Notes: generated by a model not told the origin, from the letters alone. Counted from the stretch's first letter, positions 17,825-26,913 are shown. The stretch: 64,000 nt of DNA from Marimicrobium sp913061115 (GCF_047729875.1 NZ_CP159826.1:620001-684000), one strand, 5' to 3'. Program-made: numbers and translations.

Positions 17825-18040
17825 GTGAATACAATTAATCCTAGGAAGTTACTCAATAGCAAATGGACTGCTGTCAATCCTAAAGAGAAGGAAAAACACT
17901 TCCTTGTAACCGAAGTCGACTTTAACGAAGAAGGAGAGCCAGTTCTTTGTCTCATAGAGGCTGTTATCTCTAGTCGTGCGGCCCCAATACAGTGGCATGA
18001 GTTAGAAGACACGAATAAATGGCTTCATGGCTGGAAATAA
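17825..18040 (+). CDS. TIGR02450-family Trp-rich small protein
   Basis: 71-residue protein beginning NPRKLLNSKWTAVNPKEKEKHFLVTEV and ending HELEDTNKWLHGWK. The order NP-K-LL-SKWTA, EKHF and W-x-L-D-x-x-W-L-x-GWK is the signature of this conserved bacterial family of unknown function. The start codon is GTG at 17825. Confidence 0.85.
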   Translation: MNTINPRKLLNSKWTAVNPKEKEKHFLVTEVDFNEEGEPVLCLIEAVISSRAAPIQWHELEDTNKWLHGWK

Positions 18041-18171
18041 TGAATACTGTTCGTTGGATGTTCTAACCCGTAAATTAGCGTTAGGTATTCGGTGCTGAAG
18101 CGGCGAGTCGCCAGCCAATGATTGATGTTTTATGAAATACAATTCCACCACGCTTTTTTAAGGAGAGAAAT

Positions 18172-18462
18172 ATGTCAAATGAAGGCTATCACGAGCCAAT
18201 AGGCGAACTTACTGACGAAACTAGAGATATGCATAGAGCGATTACATCGCTAATGGAAGAGCTTGAAGCGGTAGACTGGTACAATCAAAGAGTTGATGCG
18301 TGTAAAAATGAAGAATTGAAGGCAATATTGGCGCATAACAGAGATGAAGAAAAAGAGCACGCGGCGATGGTCCTCGAATGGATCAGACGACAAGATCCAA
18401 GATTTGACAAAGAGTTAAAAGATTATCTCTTTACAGATAAGCCGATTACACACGAAAAATAA
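18172..18462 (+). CDS. encapsulated-ferritin (EncFtn) homologue without a visible targeting tail
   Basis: 96-residue helical protein closely resembling the Rhodospirillum rubrum encapsulated ferritin. Shared segments include MEELEAVDWYNQRVDA, ILAHNRDEEKEHAAM and DYLFTDKPIT. The glutamates and histidine of the ferroxidase site (ELEAVDWY and EEKEH) are all present, so an annular decamer with ferroxidase centres at subunit interfaces is expected. EncFtn proteins normally sit beside an encapsulin shell gene and end with a C-terminal cargo peptide. Here the protein ends ITHEK and no encapsulin gene is in the window. AAGGAGAG precedes the ATG. Confidence 0.88.
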   Translation: MSNEGYHEPIGELTDETRDMHRAITSLMEELEAVDWYNQRVDACKNEELKAILAHNRDEEKEHAAMVLEWIRRQDPRFDKELKDYLFTDKPITHEK

Positions 18463-18526
18463 GCATAAAAGCCTGCAAGACTTTCCGCTTTCTAGTGATT
18501 ATGCGCTGGGCGGGTCTTGCTGGTGC

Positions 18527-18560
18527 GCCGCGACTAACACTGCATCGCGGCTGTTTTACT
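18527..18560 (+). terminator. possible rho-independent terminator after the EncFtn gene
   Basis: A 7-bp GC-rich stem (GCCGCGA at 18527-18533 pairing with TCGCGGC at 18545-18551) with an 11-nt loop is followed by TGTTTTACTT. It lies 65 bp after the EncFtn stop. The loop is long and the T-run is interrupted, so the call is tentative. Confidence 0.4.
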
Positions 18561-18656
18561 TGCAGATTCATTGTGCGCTATGGGGGTGAGTATCATGCAG
18601 GTAATAGGACTAAAAAAATCTATTCCACAGCACGACAGAGCGGTTGTCGCTGAGTG

Positions 18657-18854
18657 ATGGACTCTTTACTAGAAGAAGTAGTGAGTTGTCCTTACTGCGG
18701 AGAGTCGATCAGAGTTCTGATAGACCATCAAGAAGCGGGTCAGCAGTATATTGAGGATTGCCAAGTGTGCTGCAGGCCAATCACTTTTAGCCTGCGTGTT
18801 GATGCGATGGGCTATATGTCTGTCACCGTATACGATGAAAACGAAACAGTCTAA
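18657..18854 (+). CDS. CPXCG-motif cysteine-rich protein
   Basis: Small zinc-ribbon-like protein of 65 residues with paired cysteine motifs CPYCG and CQVCCRP, followed by a beta-rich C terminus. It belongs to a small conserved family named for its CPXCG motif; function unknown. A GTG immediately before the ATG could also serve as start. Confidence 0.8.
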   Translation: MDSLLEEVVSCPYCGESIRVLIDHQEAGQQYIEDCQVCCRPITFSLRVDAMGYMSVTVYDENETV

Positions 18855-19008
18855 CCCGGGGCTCAACCGGGGACTAAGAAGTTTTCGGTGGCATCGTTGC
18901 TTTCACGTTTTACGGCTGTGCGAGTGCGGCGGTTAAGGGCGTTATGTGACATGTGCCGAGTTTATAATTTTTTGATATTGACAGGACGCCTATAAGGGTG
19001 AGCTTCTT

Positions 19009-19257
19009 ATGAAACTGATAATTCGAAATCTTGACCGCAGTACTACCGAAGGCGAAATAAAAATTCTGTTTGAGGAATATGGCACGGTGCAATCCTGTGA
19101 TCTTGTGATGGATAAAGCTCTGGGTGTTTCCAAGGGGTTTGGTTTTGTGCAGATGCCAAAAGCCGCAGAGGCTAAAGTTGCGATGAAGGCTATAAACAAC
19201 AAAAGTATTGGTAACAGTAAAGTCCGTGTAAAAAAGGCCGAAGACCGTACGGCGTGA
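19009..19257 (+). CDS. RNA recognition motif (RRM) protein
   Basis: 82-residue single RRM. RNP2 (LIIRNL) and RNP1 (KGFGFVQM) are intact in the order expected for a beta-alpha-beta-beta-alpha-beta fold, with the aromatic residues of RNP1 that stack on RNA bases. The C-terminal tail is short and basic (VRVKKAEDR). Stand-alone bacterial RRMs are best known from cyanobacteria but occur in marine gammaproteobacteria; targets here are unknown. Confidence 0.88.
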   Translation: MKLIIRNLDRSTTEGEIKILFEEYGTVQSCDLVMDKALGVSKGFGFVQMPKAAEAKVAMKAINNKSIGNSKVRVKKAEDRTA

Positions 19258-19288
19258 GTGCGCGATTCGGTTGTGGTGTATTGACAGC

Positions 19289-19549
19289 ATGAATACTAAA
19301 CAGCCCGATAACCCTCTACACGGAATTACACTGGAGTGCATTCTTGAAAATCTTGTCGAGCACTACGGCTGGAGTGGCTTGGCTTTAAAAATCACCATCA
19401 ACTGTTTCAGAAAAGATCCATCGATTAAGTCATCGCTCAAGTTTTTACGCAGAACGCCATGGGCGAGGCAAAAAGTTGAGGCATTGTATATATCAACGTT
19501 TCAAAAAAAATCTCCTTGGGCCAATTCAACGTATGGCGCAAAAAAATGA
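19289..19549 (+). CDS. VF530-family (DUF2132) DNA-binding protein
   Basis: 86 residues. NPLHGITLECILENLVEHYGW, INCFRKDPSIKSSLKFLRRTPWARQKVEALYI is a near-complete match to the VF530 family, whose structure was solved from Vibrio fischeri and which is annotated as DNA-binding. Role unknown. The RRM gene ends 31 bp upstream, so both may be on one transcript. The ATG at 19289 is chosen because family similarity begins just after it. Confidence 0.88.
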   Translation: MNTKQPDNPLHGITLECILENLVEHYGWSGLALKITINCFRKDPSIKSSLKFLRRTPWARQKVEALYISTFQKKSPWANSTYGAKK

Positions 19550-19628
19550 GGTTTTATCAAAAGCCGAAAAAATATTTGAGGAATGTATTTTTCTAATAAA
19601 AAAACTAAAGTTCACTAGGAAGTATTTT

Positions 19629-20051
19629 ATGAGAGTTTTCAAGATACTTGCACTGTTGTTTTTAAATTTCTTTATTACGGCGGCTTATGCTGATGTGCTT
19701 TTGGAGACATCGTCTACATGGGAGGGCGGTAAAATAATATATCCCAAGGGTGAGCCCGAGATAACGTCGGTAATACTTACAGTTGATGAAGGTGAAGTGA
19801 CGCCGTTTCACTGCCATCCGGTTCCGACGCTAGGGTATATCCTGCAAGGGAGTCTGGAGGTTGAAACAAAATCTGGGAAGAAGGTCAGATTCAATAAGGG
19901 AGAGTCAGTGGTTGAAGTGATGAGGACTGTTCACCGTGGCCATGCCATCAATGGCCCGGTCGAGGTTGTCGTTTTCTATGTAGGGGAACAGTCGACCCCC
20001 AATACTGTGCTGCCTGATAATGACCCGGAATCCATTTACTGCGATCCATAA
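19629..20051 (+). CDS. secreted cupin-domain protein
   Basis: 140-residue protein with a signal peptide (RVFKILALLFLNFFITAAYA) followed by a single cupin domain. Motif 1, TPFHCHPVPTLGYILQGSLEVET, holds the HxH(x)E-like metal ligands; motif 2, GESVVEVMRTVHRGHAI, is also clear. Metal-binding periplasmic cupins of this shape are common and unassigned. AGGA precedes the ATG. The gene converges on the alkylsulfatase gene. Confidence 0.82.
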   Translation: MRVFKILALLFLNFFITAAYADVLLETSSTWEGGKIIYPKGEPEITSVILTVDEGEVTPFHCHPVPTLGYILQGSLEVETKSGKKVRFNKGESVVEVMRTVHRGHAINGPVEVVVFYVGEQSTPNTVLPDNDPESIYCDP

Positions 20052-20126
20052 CGCAGCTACGACGCCTCTTCGGGGAAGATGTCAGGGCGCACTCATGGAT
20101 GCACTGCTGGATTCCAGACCCTGCTG

Positions 20127-22109
20127 TTAAGGCGTCACAATATTGAATGAGGCCTCCGGCGTGTCCAGCAGAGCAAAAAATTTCACTAGACCTAGCTTGC
20201 TGCCCTCAATAGAAATATCGTCCGAAAATAGTATGTCGCTTGCTCCCGCGCCTCCCGTCAGCATCTGTACAAAGAGCGCATGTGTGATATAAATACTCGC
20301 GTCTGCATTGGGTGAGGGACTTCCTTTGTGCTGGTGGAGGACGGCATTTTCTAACTCCAGGACGTAGTTCTCTTCTAGGTCGGTAAAGGTGATGTTCAAG
20401 ACGAAGGTCTCGCCGTCTGCCTTAGGCCCGTTAAGCATGACCGCCATAAGCTCAAAGAATTGATCAACGGGCGTCTCTTCGATCAGGTCAATCGCGTTGG
20501 AGAGGTCGAGGCCTGCTGCAGGAGCGCCCTGCCGTAGCTCGAGTGCGCCTGTAAGGTACACGTCGCGCCAGGGGCCTGACTCCGCCATGTAGGCCATTTG
20601 ATCGTAGGTTTGCGCTAATAAAGCTTTGGCTGCTTTATTGTCCGGTTCTGCAAACACCAGATGATTGAGCAACTCTGCAACCCAACGATACTCGCCTTCA
20701 GCGAAGTCTGTTCTGGCCTGTTTCATGATGGCGTCACTGCCGCCCATCATCTCAACATAGCGTTCAGCTGACATTCGCGGTGGCAAGGGGTCGAGGTTGG
20801 CCGGGTTGCCGTCATACCAGCCAAAGTACATCTGGTATACGGCTTTGGCATTGTGCTTTAGCGTGCCGTAGTAGCCACGATTAGAAAAGCTGGTGCGCAG
20901 TGCCTCGGGCATTTCTAGTAAATCGGCGATCTCTCTCGGTGTGTGACCACTAGCAGCCAGGCGTAGGGTCTGATCGTGAATGTACCGGTACATATCGCGT
21001 TGCTTCTTCAAGAAATCGATGATCGTCTCATTGCCCCACAGGGGCCAGTGATGACTGCCAAAATACACCTCAGTATCCGGAAATAATTCGATGGCCTCGT
21101 TAATGTAGTGGCTCCATTTGCGGGCATCACGCACCTTGGCACCACGCAGGGTATAGAGGTTATGCATATTACGAGATACGACTTCGGCGCCGCAGAAGGC
21201 TTTCAGTTCTGGTAGGTAAAAAGTCAGCTCAGCCGGCGCTTCGGAGCCCGCCGCATTTTGGAAAATGAACTCAACCCCGTCGATGATGGTCGACTCTCCA
21301 GTGGTATCGATAATGTGGGTAGGCGCAGCTATACCGGGGCTGCCAAAGGCAGGGCCTTTTCCAAGCCCAGATCCAATGTGGCCTTTTGCAGAGTGTTCTA
21401 GCTGGCTGCCGTACATGTACATAGAGCGCCGACTCATGGTGCTGCCCACGATAACGTTTTCACTAGTAGCCTCATCCATGAACCCAGCCGGGGCAAAAAT
21501 CTCTGTGTTGTCTTCAGCACCTAGAACGGATGCTACCCCGCCGAAGTGATCTATATGGGAGTGGGTGAAAATAATCGCTGAAACTGGCTTGTTCCCGAGG
21601 TGTTCTCTGGCAAAAGCAATTGCGGCAGCAGCGGTTTCCTTGGAGGTCAGTGGATCTACGATGATCCACCCGGTTTGCCCTTCGATAATACTCATATTGG
21701 AGAGATCGAAGCCACGCAATTGGTATACGCCCTCAGTGACCTCATAAAGCCCGTGATTATTATTCAGTGTGGCCTGACGCCACAGGCTGGGATTAACGGT
21801 ATCTGGGGCCTCGCCTTGTATAAAATCGTAGGAGGGCATATCCCAGACAATGGAATCCCCGGGGCCCGCTACCTCAAGCGCTGTTGGCACAGCGATGAGA
21901 CCTCGGCGTGCATCTTCGAAGTCCGTCTGGTCGCCGAGATTCAATTCCTTTCGAACTTTAGCGTTAGCGAAGATCGTGGCGTTGGTAGCTGGCGTATTGC
22001 CCTGAGCGCCTATTGTAGTATCTGTGGGCTGCTCTCTCTCACACGCTAACAGTAGTGCAAGAAGAGCAAAAATCAGAAGCCCTTTTCCGAACCTTAGGAC
22101 TTTGGGCAT
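20127..22109 (-). CDS. alkylsulfatase (SdsA1/BDS1-type metallo-beta-lactamase), lipoprotein
   Basis: 660-residue lipoprotein (lipobox LLAC at residues 20-23) of the SdsA1 family, which hydrolyses primary or secondary alkyl sulfates such as SDS to alcohol and sulfate, allowing use as carbon or sulfur source. The metallo-beta-lactamase motif THSHIDHFGG at about residue 180 binds two zinc ions; later ligands lie in FCGAEVVSRNMHN and YFGSHHWPLWG. The dimerisation domain follows (about 390-525), then a C-terminal SCP2-like domain (about 540-655) for the alkyl chain. Specificity, and whether it faces the periplasm, are inferred. Confidence 0.9.
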   Translation of the reverse strand: MPKVLRFGKGLLIFALLALLLACEREQPTDTTIGAQGNTPATNATIFANAKVRKELNLGDQTDFEDARRGLIAVPTALEVAGPGDSIVWDMPSYDFIQGEAPDTVNPSLWRQATLNNNHGLYEVTEGVYQLRGFDLSNMSIIEGQTGWIIVDPLTSKETAAAAIAFAREHLGNKPVSAIIFTHSHIDHFGGVASVLGAEDNTEIFAPAGFMDEATSENVIVGSTMSRRSMYMYGSQLEHSAKGHIGSGLGKGPAFGSPGIAAPTHIIDTTGESTIIDGVEFIFQNAAGSEAPAELTFYLPELKAFCGAEVVSRNMHNLYTLRGAKVRDARKWSHYINEAIELFPDTEVYFGSHHWPLWGNETIIDFLKKQRDMYRYIHDQTLRLAASGHTPREIADLLEMPEALRTSFSNRGYYGTLKHNAKAVYQMYFGWYDGNPANLDPLPPRMSAERYVEMMGGSDAIMKQARTDFAEGEYRWVAELLNHLVFAEPDNKAAKALLAQTYDQMAYMAESGPWRDVYLTGALELRQGAPAAGLDLSNAIDLIEETPVDQFFELMAVMLNGPKADGETFVLNITFTDLEENYVLELENAVLHQHKGSPSPNADASIYITHALFVQMLTGGAGASDILFSDDISIEGSKLGLVKFFALLDTPEASFNIVTP

Positions 22110-22343
22110 GGAGTTTCTCCTGGTTTGAGATTCAATGGCGAATCGAAATGATAGGATAAGATTTTAAGCCAGTCGCTGGCAGCTGTTTGCCTTGCTCTTA
22201 AGCAGGAAAAGCACCGAGCTAAACATTAGGTGTGCAACACGATAGTATAGAGCCGCGGTATACTGTCAAGCTGTATGGTGAGGTGATGAGTCGCGCTATC
22301 ATGCGGTGACACCGTTGAAATGTTGTTCAGGATTTGTATTGAT

Positions 22344-22985
22344 ATGAAAGTGTCTCTTTTCGGTGCTACTGGTAATTTGGGTAGGGAATGTCTCGACCAA
22401 TGTTTGCAGGCCGGTCATGACATGACCGTACTAGTGCGCAGCCCAGAAAAACTGCCGGATGGATTGCGAGACGCCATTACCGTTATCAAGGGTGACGGCT
22501 TGATCGCTGAGGATGTTGCCCGTGCTATTCCATCCGGGACAGATGCAATTCTGTTTGCGATAGGGGTTGATGAAAGAACCTCGCCACCTGATCTGTGTAC
22601 AGATGTTACGCGTCATATTCTAGCCGTTATGCGCAAGCAGCAGAGCCTGAAGCTGGTCTGGTGTGGCGGTGGTAGTAATATTCGTGTAGACGATGTAATG
22701 ACGTTTGGGGCACGATTTGTGCGCTGGTTCTCGGAAACCTTTCTCAGGCATCGACATGCAGACAAAGAGCATCAGTTGAATCTTTTAGATGAGAATACGG
22801 ATCTCTGCTGGATGGGAGTGCGGCCACTGCAGATGAGACCCGGGGTAAAGAAGGGTGAGTATCGACTGGGCTACAACGCATTCAGTGGCTTATCCAGCAT
22901 TTCCTTTGCCGACTGCGCGCACGCCATGGTGGAAATGCTTGAAGATGACACATGGCGAGGTCGGGTGCCGATTGTGCAGTACTAG
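22344..22985 (+). CDS. NAD(P)-binding SDR/NmrA-like protein
   Basis: 213-residue atypical short-chain dehydrogenase-like protein. A glycine-rich nucleotide motif opens the protein (VSLFGATGNLGRECL) and is followed by VLVRSPEKLP. The rest fits the NAD(P)H-binding family PF13460. There is no clear YxxxK active site, so it may be a sensor or reductase of unknown substrate. The ATG at 22344 places the Rossmann motif directly at the N terminus. It is divergent from the alkylsulfatase gene. Confidence 0.8.
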   Translation: MKVSLFGATGNLGRECLDQCLQAGHDMTVLVRSPEKLPDGLRDAITVIKGDGLIAEDVARAIPSGTDAILFAIGVDERTSPPDLCTDVTRHILAVMRKQQSLKLVWCGGGSNIRVDDVMTFGARFVRWFSETFLRHRHADKEHQLNLLDENTDLCWMGVRPLQMRPGVKKGEYRLGYNAFSGLSSISFADCAHAMVEMLEDDTWRGRVPIVQY

Positions 22986-23066
22986 TCGCCAGTCGCTTGG
23001 CGGTGTTACCGTTATGGGTCATTGCAATATAAGTCCTCAGTAAACCTAAAAATAGGAAACAGTGAA

Positions 23067-23456
23067 ATGACAGAGCTGGCGAGTGCGATGAAGGCCTGTA
23101 CAAAATCTAACAGTGCGACCCCTGAGCACCTCATCGCCGAAGGTTGCTTCATTAGCGAGTTATCGAACTCCGCAGATGATCCCGATATCTCTATCGCACG
23201 AGCACGTCTGGAGCCAGGCAAGACAACTCGGTGGCATTATTTACAGGGGACGGGTGAGCGTTATGTTGTCCTTGAGGGTTCTGGTCTAGTGGAGATTGAT
23301 GATCTCAAGCCAAATCATGTCAGCGTTGGAGATGTAGTGCTGATTCCGCCTGAGGCGCACCAGCGCATCACTAACACGGGCTCTAGTGACCTGGTATTTC
23401 TGGCGATCTGTTCACCTCGTTTTTCCGAGGCTGTATACGTTGATAGTGAGGATTGA
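23067..23456 (+). CDS. cupin-domain protein
   Basis: 129-residue single cupin. Motif 1 is LEPGKTTRWHYLQGTGERYVVLEGSGLVEI and motif 2 GDVVLIPPEAHQRITNTG, both close to consensus, including the glutamate and histidine metal ligands. Cytoplasmic; no signal peptide. Function unassigned. AGGA lies upstream of the ATG. It is followed 51 bp later by a flavin-fold protein gene on the same strand. Confidence 0.83.
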   Translation: MTELASAMKACTKSNSATPEHLIAEGCFISELSNSADDPDISIARARLEPGKTTRWHYLQGTGERYVVLEGSGLVEIDDLKPNHVSVGDVVLIPPEAHQRITNTGSSDLVFLAICSPRFSEAVYVDSED

Positions 23457-23507
23457 ACAGCACATCGCCTTTGAGACAATGTCGCCTTGGCATACTGGAG
23501 AAAAGTT

Positions 23508-24044
23508 ATGTCTGAGAAATTTGAAAAGCTTGATCACTCGCATAAAGTGTTTATCCAGCAGCAGCATCTGTACTTTGTGAGTACAGCGGGCGCAGAGGGT
23601 TATGTCAATGTATCACCTAAGGGCATGGACAGTTTTCGTATTCTTGACGATTCTACTGTTGCCTGGTTGAACCTGACTGGGAGTGGCAATGAGACGGCCG
23701 CACATGTCCTGGAAAACGGCCGTATGACAGTTATGTTTTGTTCTTTCGGCAAGCAGCCACTGATTATGCGTCTCTATGGTCAGGCGGTGGCGATTCATCC
23801 TCGTGACGAGCGCTGGGATGAATTATCAGCGCTGTTCCCTTCCTATACGGGAGCACGCCAAGTTTTTTCCTTGAGTATAGAGCTAGTGCAGACCTCTTGC
23901 GGTTACGCTGTGCCTTATTTCAGACTAGAGGGAGAGAGGCCCACGCTGACTAAGTGGGCTGATAACCATGGTGAAGCCGGCATAAGTGACTACTGGATGG
24001 AGAAGAATGCTAAGAGTCTGAATGATACAGACACTGGAATATGA
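23508..24044 (+). CDS. pyridoxamine 5'-phosphate oxidase-fold (FMN-binding split barrel) protein
   Basis: 178-residue member of the PNPOx-like family. HKVFIQQQHLYFVSTAGAEGYVNVSPKGMDSFRIL and WLNLTGSGNETAAHVLENGRMTVMFCSF correspond to the FMN-binding split barrel and phosphate-binding surface. Many relatives reduce or oxidise small molecules with FMN or F420; this one cannot be narrowed further. GGAG precedes the ATG. Confidence 0.83.
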   Translation: MSEKFEKLDHSHKVFIQQQHLYFVSTAGAEGYVNVSPKGMDSFRILDDSTVAWLNLTGSGNETAAHVLENGRMTVMFCSFGKQPLIMRLYGQAVAIHPRDERWDELSALFPSYTGARQVFSLSIELVQTSCGYAVPYFRLEGERPTLTKWADNHGEAGISDYWMEKNAKSLNDTDTGI

Positions 24045-24211
24045 TGAAGACAGGTCAGCCCTAGAAAGCCCAGCTCGCTGCTCACAATCACGTCTCTAGA
24101 GGAGTTTGGCGTTCGAAAATTTAATGTAATATCATTTATTTTCATGCCGACTTGATACTCTGAACAGAGGCTAGGCACCACGTTTACTAATTAGTGAGGA
24201 GCACCACCAAC

Positions 24212-25435
24212 ATGATAAAGAAGTTAATTGCATTCGTTCTAGTGCTGGTGGTGGGTGTTTACATCGGATTTCAGTTGCCCCGTGGTGCCGGCCTTGTAGC
24301 CGCGATAACGAGTGTTGGAAGTAGTCATGAGTCAAACTATACCGGATTAAAATCAAATCAGGCGATGATCGATTTTAAGGCTATGTTCGATCGCACGCAT
24401 CAAATGGTGTTGGATGAGGCACAAACACAGCAAGAGGCTATAGAGGGCATGCGCTGGTTGCTGCGGGTGATGGCGATGAGTGCTGAAGTGGCGGCTGATG
24501 GTAATCCGCGCTATCCGCATTTTCAGCAAATGGATACGCTAGTTCGCAAGGTCGGTGGTGATAATCCGGACGCCGAGTATCATAATGTTCAGATTGATGG
24601 GCAGTATGATTATATTATTACGGGGATCCGAGGGACTGTCCCCTATATTGGGTTTACGATCACGGGGGGTAAAGGTATGACCCCGCGCCGCCAAGTTGGG
24701 TATATCAACGACCTCGAATTGAATGTTGATGAACAGGGCAACTTCACGTTGCTGCTTACCAAAGAACAGCCAGATCTTGATGCTTACGGGAACTCTGCTG
24801 GTCCGGCCAACTGGATACAAATACCTGAAGATGCCTCTGGCATTTTGGTTAGAGAATACATTGCCGACCGCAGCGTTGAAGTGCTGCCGACACTGTCAAT
24901 CGAGATACTGGGAGAGAAACCACCGTTTGTGCCGCCCACTGATGATGACATTGCCAACGCATTGATCGGTACAAGCTATGCATTTTTAAAGCTGTCAACG
25001 CTGCACAAATACGTGCTGCCTGAATTGCTGGAGGAAAAAAACAGGTTCATCCAAACCACCTCCGAGTCACTGGGTGGCGCAATCAGTAGTGCAGATAATT
25101 TATATATGGTGGGAAGTTATCAACTGGCTCAAGATGAAGCACTGGTGGTTCGGGTTGAGCCCCCGCAATCGCGGTATTGGAACTTCACCTTAGAATCTCG
25201 TTGGCACGAAACAACCGATTATTTGCATCGTCCCGTATCGCTAACGCTAGAAGAAGTGACTTATGAGAGTGATGGCAAGGTTGAATTTGTGATTGCTCAT
25301 CAAAATCCTGGGCACCCAAATTGGCTCGATACCAGTGGTCAAGAGTTTGGGTTCATGACCTTCCGATGGCTGGGCAGTAAAGGCGACAACATTCCCATGC
25401 CGGATGTTAAAGTAGTCAAGCTTAGTGATTTGTAG
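24212..25435 (+). CDS. DUF1214-domain protein with N-terminal membrane anchor
   Basis: 407 residues. A single N-terminal hydrophobic helix (KKLIAFVLVLVVGVYIGF) anchors or exports the protein. The C-terminal part (about 300-400), with YWNFTLESRWHETTDY and GFMTFRWLG, matches DUF1214, a beta-rich domain of unknown function often paired with DUF1254. Related proteins are abundant in organisms degrading steroids or hydrocarbons, which may fit the oxygenase and P450 genes nearby, but this is inference. GTGAGGAG lies upstream of the ATG. Confidence 0.78.
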   Translation: MIKKLIAFVLVLVVGVYIGFQLPRGAGLVAAITSVGSSHESNYTGLKSNQAMIDFKAMFDRTHQMVLDEAQTQQEAIEGMRWLLRVMAMSAEVAADGNPRYPHFQQMDTLVRKVGGDNPDAEYHNVQIDGQYDYIITGIRGTVPYIGFTITGGKGMTPRRQVGYINDLELNVDEQGNFTLLLTKEQPDLDAYGNSAGPANWIQIPEDASGILVREYIADRSVEVLPTLSIEILGEKPPFVPPTDDDIANALIGTSYAFLKLSTLHKYVLPELLEEKNRFIQTTSESLGGAISSADNLYMVGSYQLAQDEALVVRVEPPQSRYWNFTLESRWHETTDYLHRPVSLTLEEVTYESDGKVEFVIAHQNPGHPNWLDTSGQEFGFMTFRWLGSKGDNIPMPDVKVVKLSDL

Positions 25436-25548
25436 AACCTGTCGCCGCGTTTCGCTTCCGTAGTACATATGCCAGCGGAGATATGTGTTGGTCACAGTAG
25501 CGCTAACGCTTAGGCCTTCAACTGTGGTGCCAGACCAAAACACGAGTC

Positions 25549-26913
25549 TCAGTCCAGAGCTGACCATTGACGATCTGGATACAGCTCGACAACAGGCGCA
25601 TAGAGCCACTCATCCCGATAGGCTTTGCGCGCAAGATATTGCAGTAATTTTTCATCATCCAGGGTCCGCGCTTCAATGGCAGTGACAAGCGCCTGCTGCG
25701 CCTGCGTCACACCAGCAAAACGGTGGCCCAGCAACTCACCTATTTCTTCACGCTCGGTGTCGTTCAAGGTGGCACTAAAACGCGAACGCCGGTCTAGGCA
25801 TTCTATAAGTCTTGCCGCGTCCTGGGCTCTTGAATGAGCAAACGCATTGTCAACCCGTGGCAAAACATCGCGCCGTAAACTATCGGCGGCTGTGCTCACG
25901 AGTAGATCGGCCCGTGCCGTTGTGGTTGGCATTTCGGGACGCGCAATGCGTATACCCATCGCATCGGCAATGCCTTCACAGGTGGCTCGGTCAGTAACAT
26001 AGCGATAACACAGATACCACGCGAGCGGCTCCTGCTGCGGCGGTTTGGCACACACTGCGTGAATTCCCACCATGCCGCGTACGTTTTGCTGAATGCGGTA
26101 ATACTGCGCTGAGAAACGCTGATAGGGTAAACCCGATTCCTGCTCGTACAATTTGAACAGCCCGTCAAGACCGCCGCAGGGGTTCCAGAACTCACGCACA
26201 CAGATATTGCCCAGATCCTCCATCGGGTCGCCCCAGTGACCCCACTCCCAGTCAACGACTACGCTGACCTTATTCTGCTGAAACATAAAATTAACCGGGC
26301 CGGTGTCGCCCTGAACCAAAGCCATTTGCGGCACCTCCAGAGGCACGTGCTGCCGCAGCCATTGGACCGCATAAGTCATTAGCGGATCAGTGTAGTTGTC
26401 CAAAAAGCGTTTAAAGTTGCGCAGTTGGAGATCGAGGTCTCCCAGCGCCAGTTCTGCCGCGGTCTGCGGTTTCGCGCCCAACACCTTATCAAGGCCAAGC
26501 GTATCAGTGTTGAGGCGGTGCAAGCGCGCTATGATTTTGATGAAGTCCTGCATAATCGCTCGCTGACGTGCCGTGTCTTCTAGCTTATCAATGTCCGAGC
26601 GACCCGCGTCTCGCGCAAGCAACGCAGCGCAATGGTCATCACTCCAGGCATACAGCCTTGGCGCCGGAATATCAGTGTCCTCAAGCGCTTGACAGATCAT
26701 AGCTTCTTTATAGAGTGACGCTGCACTTCCCTTAATCGGGTTTCGGTCCAAGCGGAGGAATCCTTCCGTCACGTGGCCTCCGGGTGCGGTAATGTCCACT
26801 ACCCATGCTTCCCTGCGCGCAAGGTGCCGCTCCAGACGTGTAATAGAGCCACCACCACTTTGTTCCACCCATTCATAGAGACCATGGGGTAAGTCATGAA
26901 AAATTTTACTCAT
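25549..26913 (-). CDS. phosphotransferase (aminoglycoside phosphotransferase-like) family protein
   Basis: 454-residue kinase-like protein. The catalytic loop is LVQGDTGPVNFMF, a variant of the Brenner motif HGDxxxxN in which the usual histidine is glutamine; the metal-binding DWE follows in VVDWEWGHWGDPMEDL. Marine bacteria carry many such proteins beside acyl-CoA dehydrogenases and they are thought to phosphorylate small hydroxylated substrates rather than confer antibiotic resistance. A C-terminal extension (about 340-454) is not recognised. It converges on the DUF1214 gene and is divergent from the sulfotransferase. Confidence 0.82.
   Translation of the reverse strand: MSKIFHDLPHGLYEWVEQSGGGSITRLERHLARREAWVVDITAPGGHVTEGFLRLDRNPIKGSAASLYKEAMICQALEDTDIPAPRLYAWSDDHCAALLARDAGRSDIDKLEDTARQRAIMQDFIKIIARLHRLNTDTLGLDKVLGAKPQTAAELALGDLDLQLRNFKRFLDNYTDPLMTYAVQWLRQHVPLEVPQMALVQGDTGPVNFMFQQNKVSVVVDWEWGHWGDPMEDLGNICVREFWNPCGGLDGLFKLYEQESGLPYQRFSAQYYRIQQNVRGMVGIHAVCAKPPQQEPLAWYLCYRYVTDRATCEGIADAMGIRIARPEMPTTTARADLLVSTAADSLRRDVLPRVDNAFAHSRAQDAARLIECLDRRSRFSATLNDTEREEIGELLGHRFAGVTQAQQALVTAIEARTLDDEKLLQYLARKAYRDEWLYAPVVELYPDRQWSALD

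Noticed and set aside
22258..22280. Sequence with CTGT repeats upstream of the NAD(P)-binding gene as a LexA box
   Set aside because: Second half-site ACAG is missing at the required distance.
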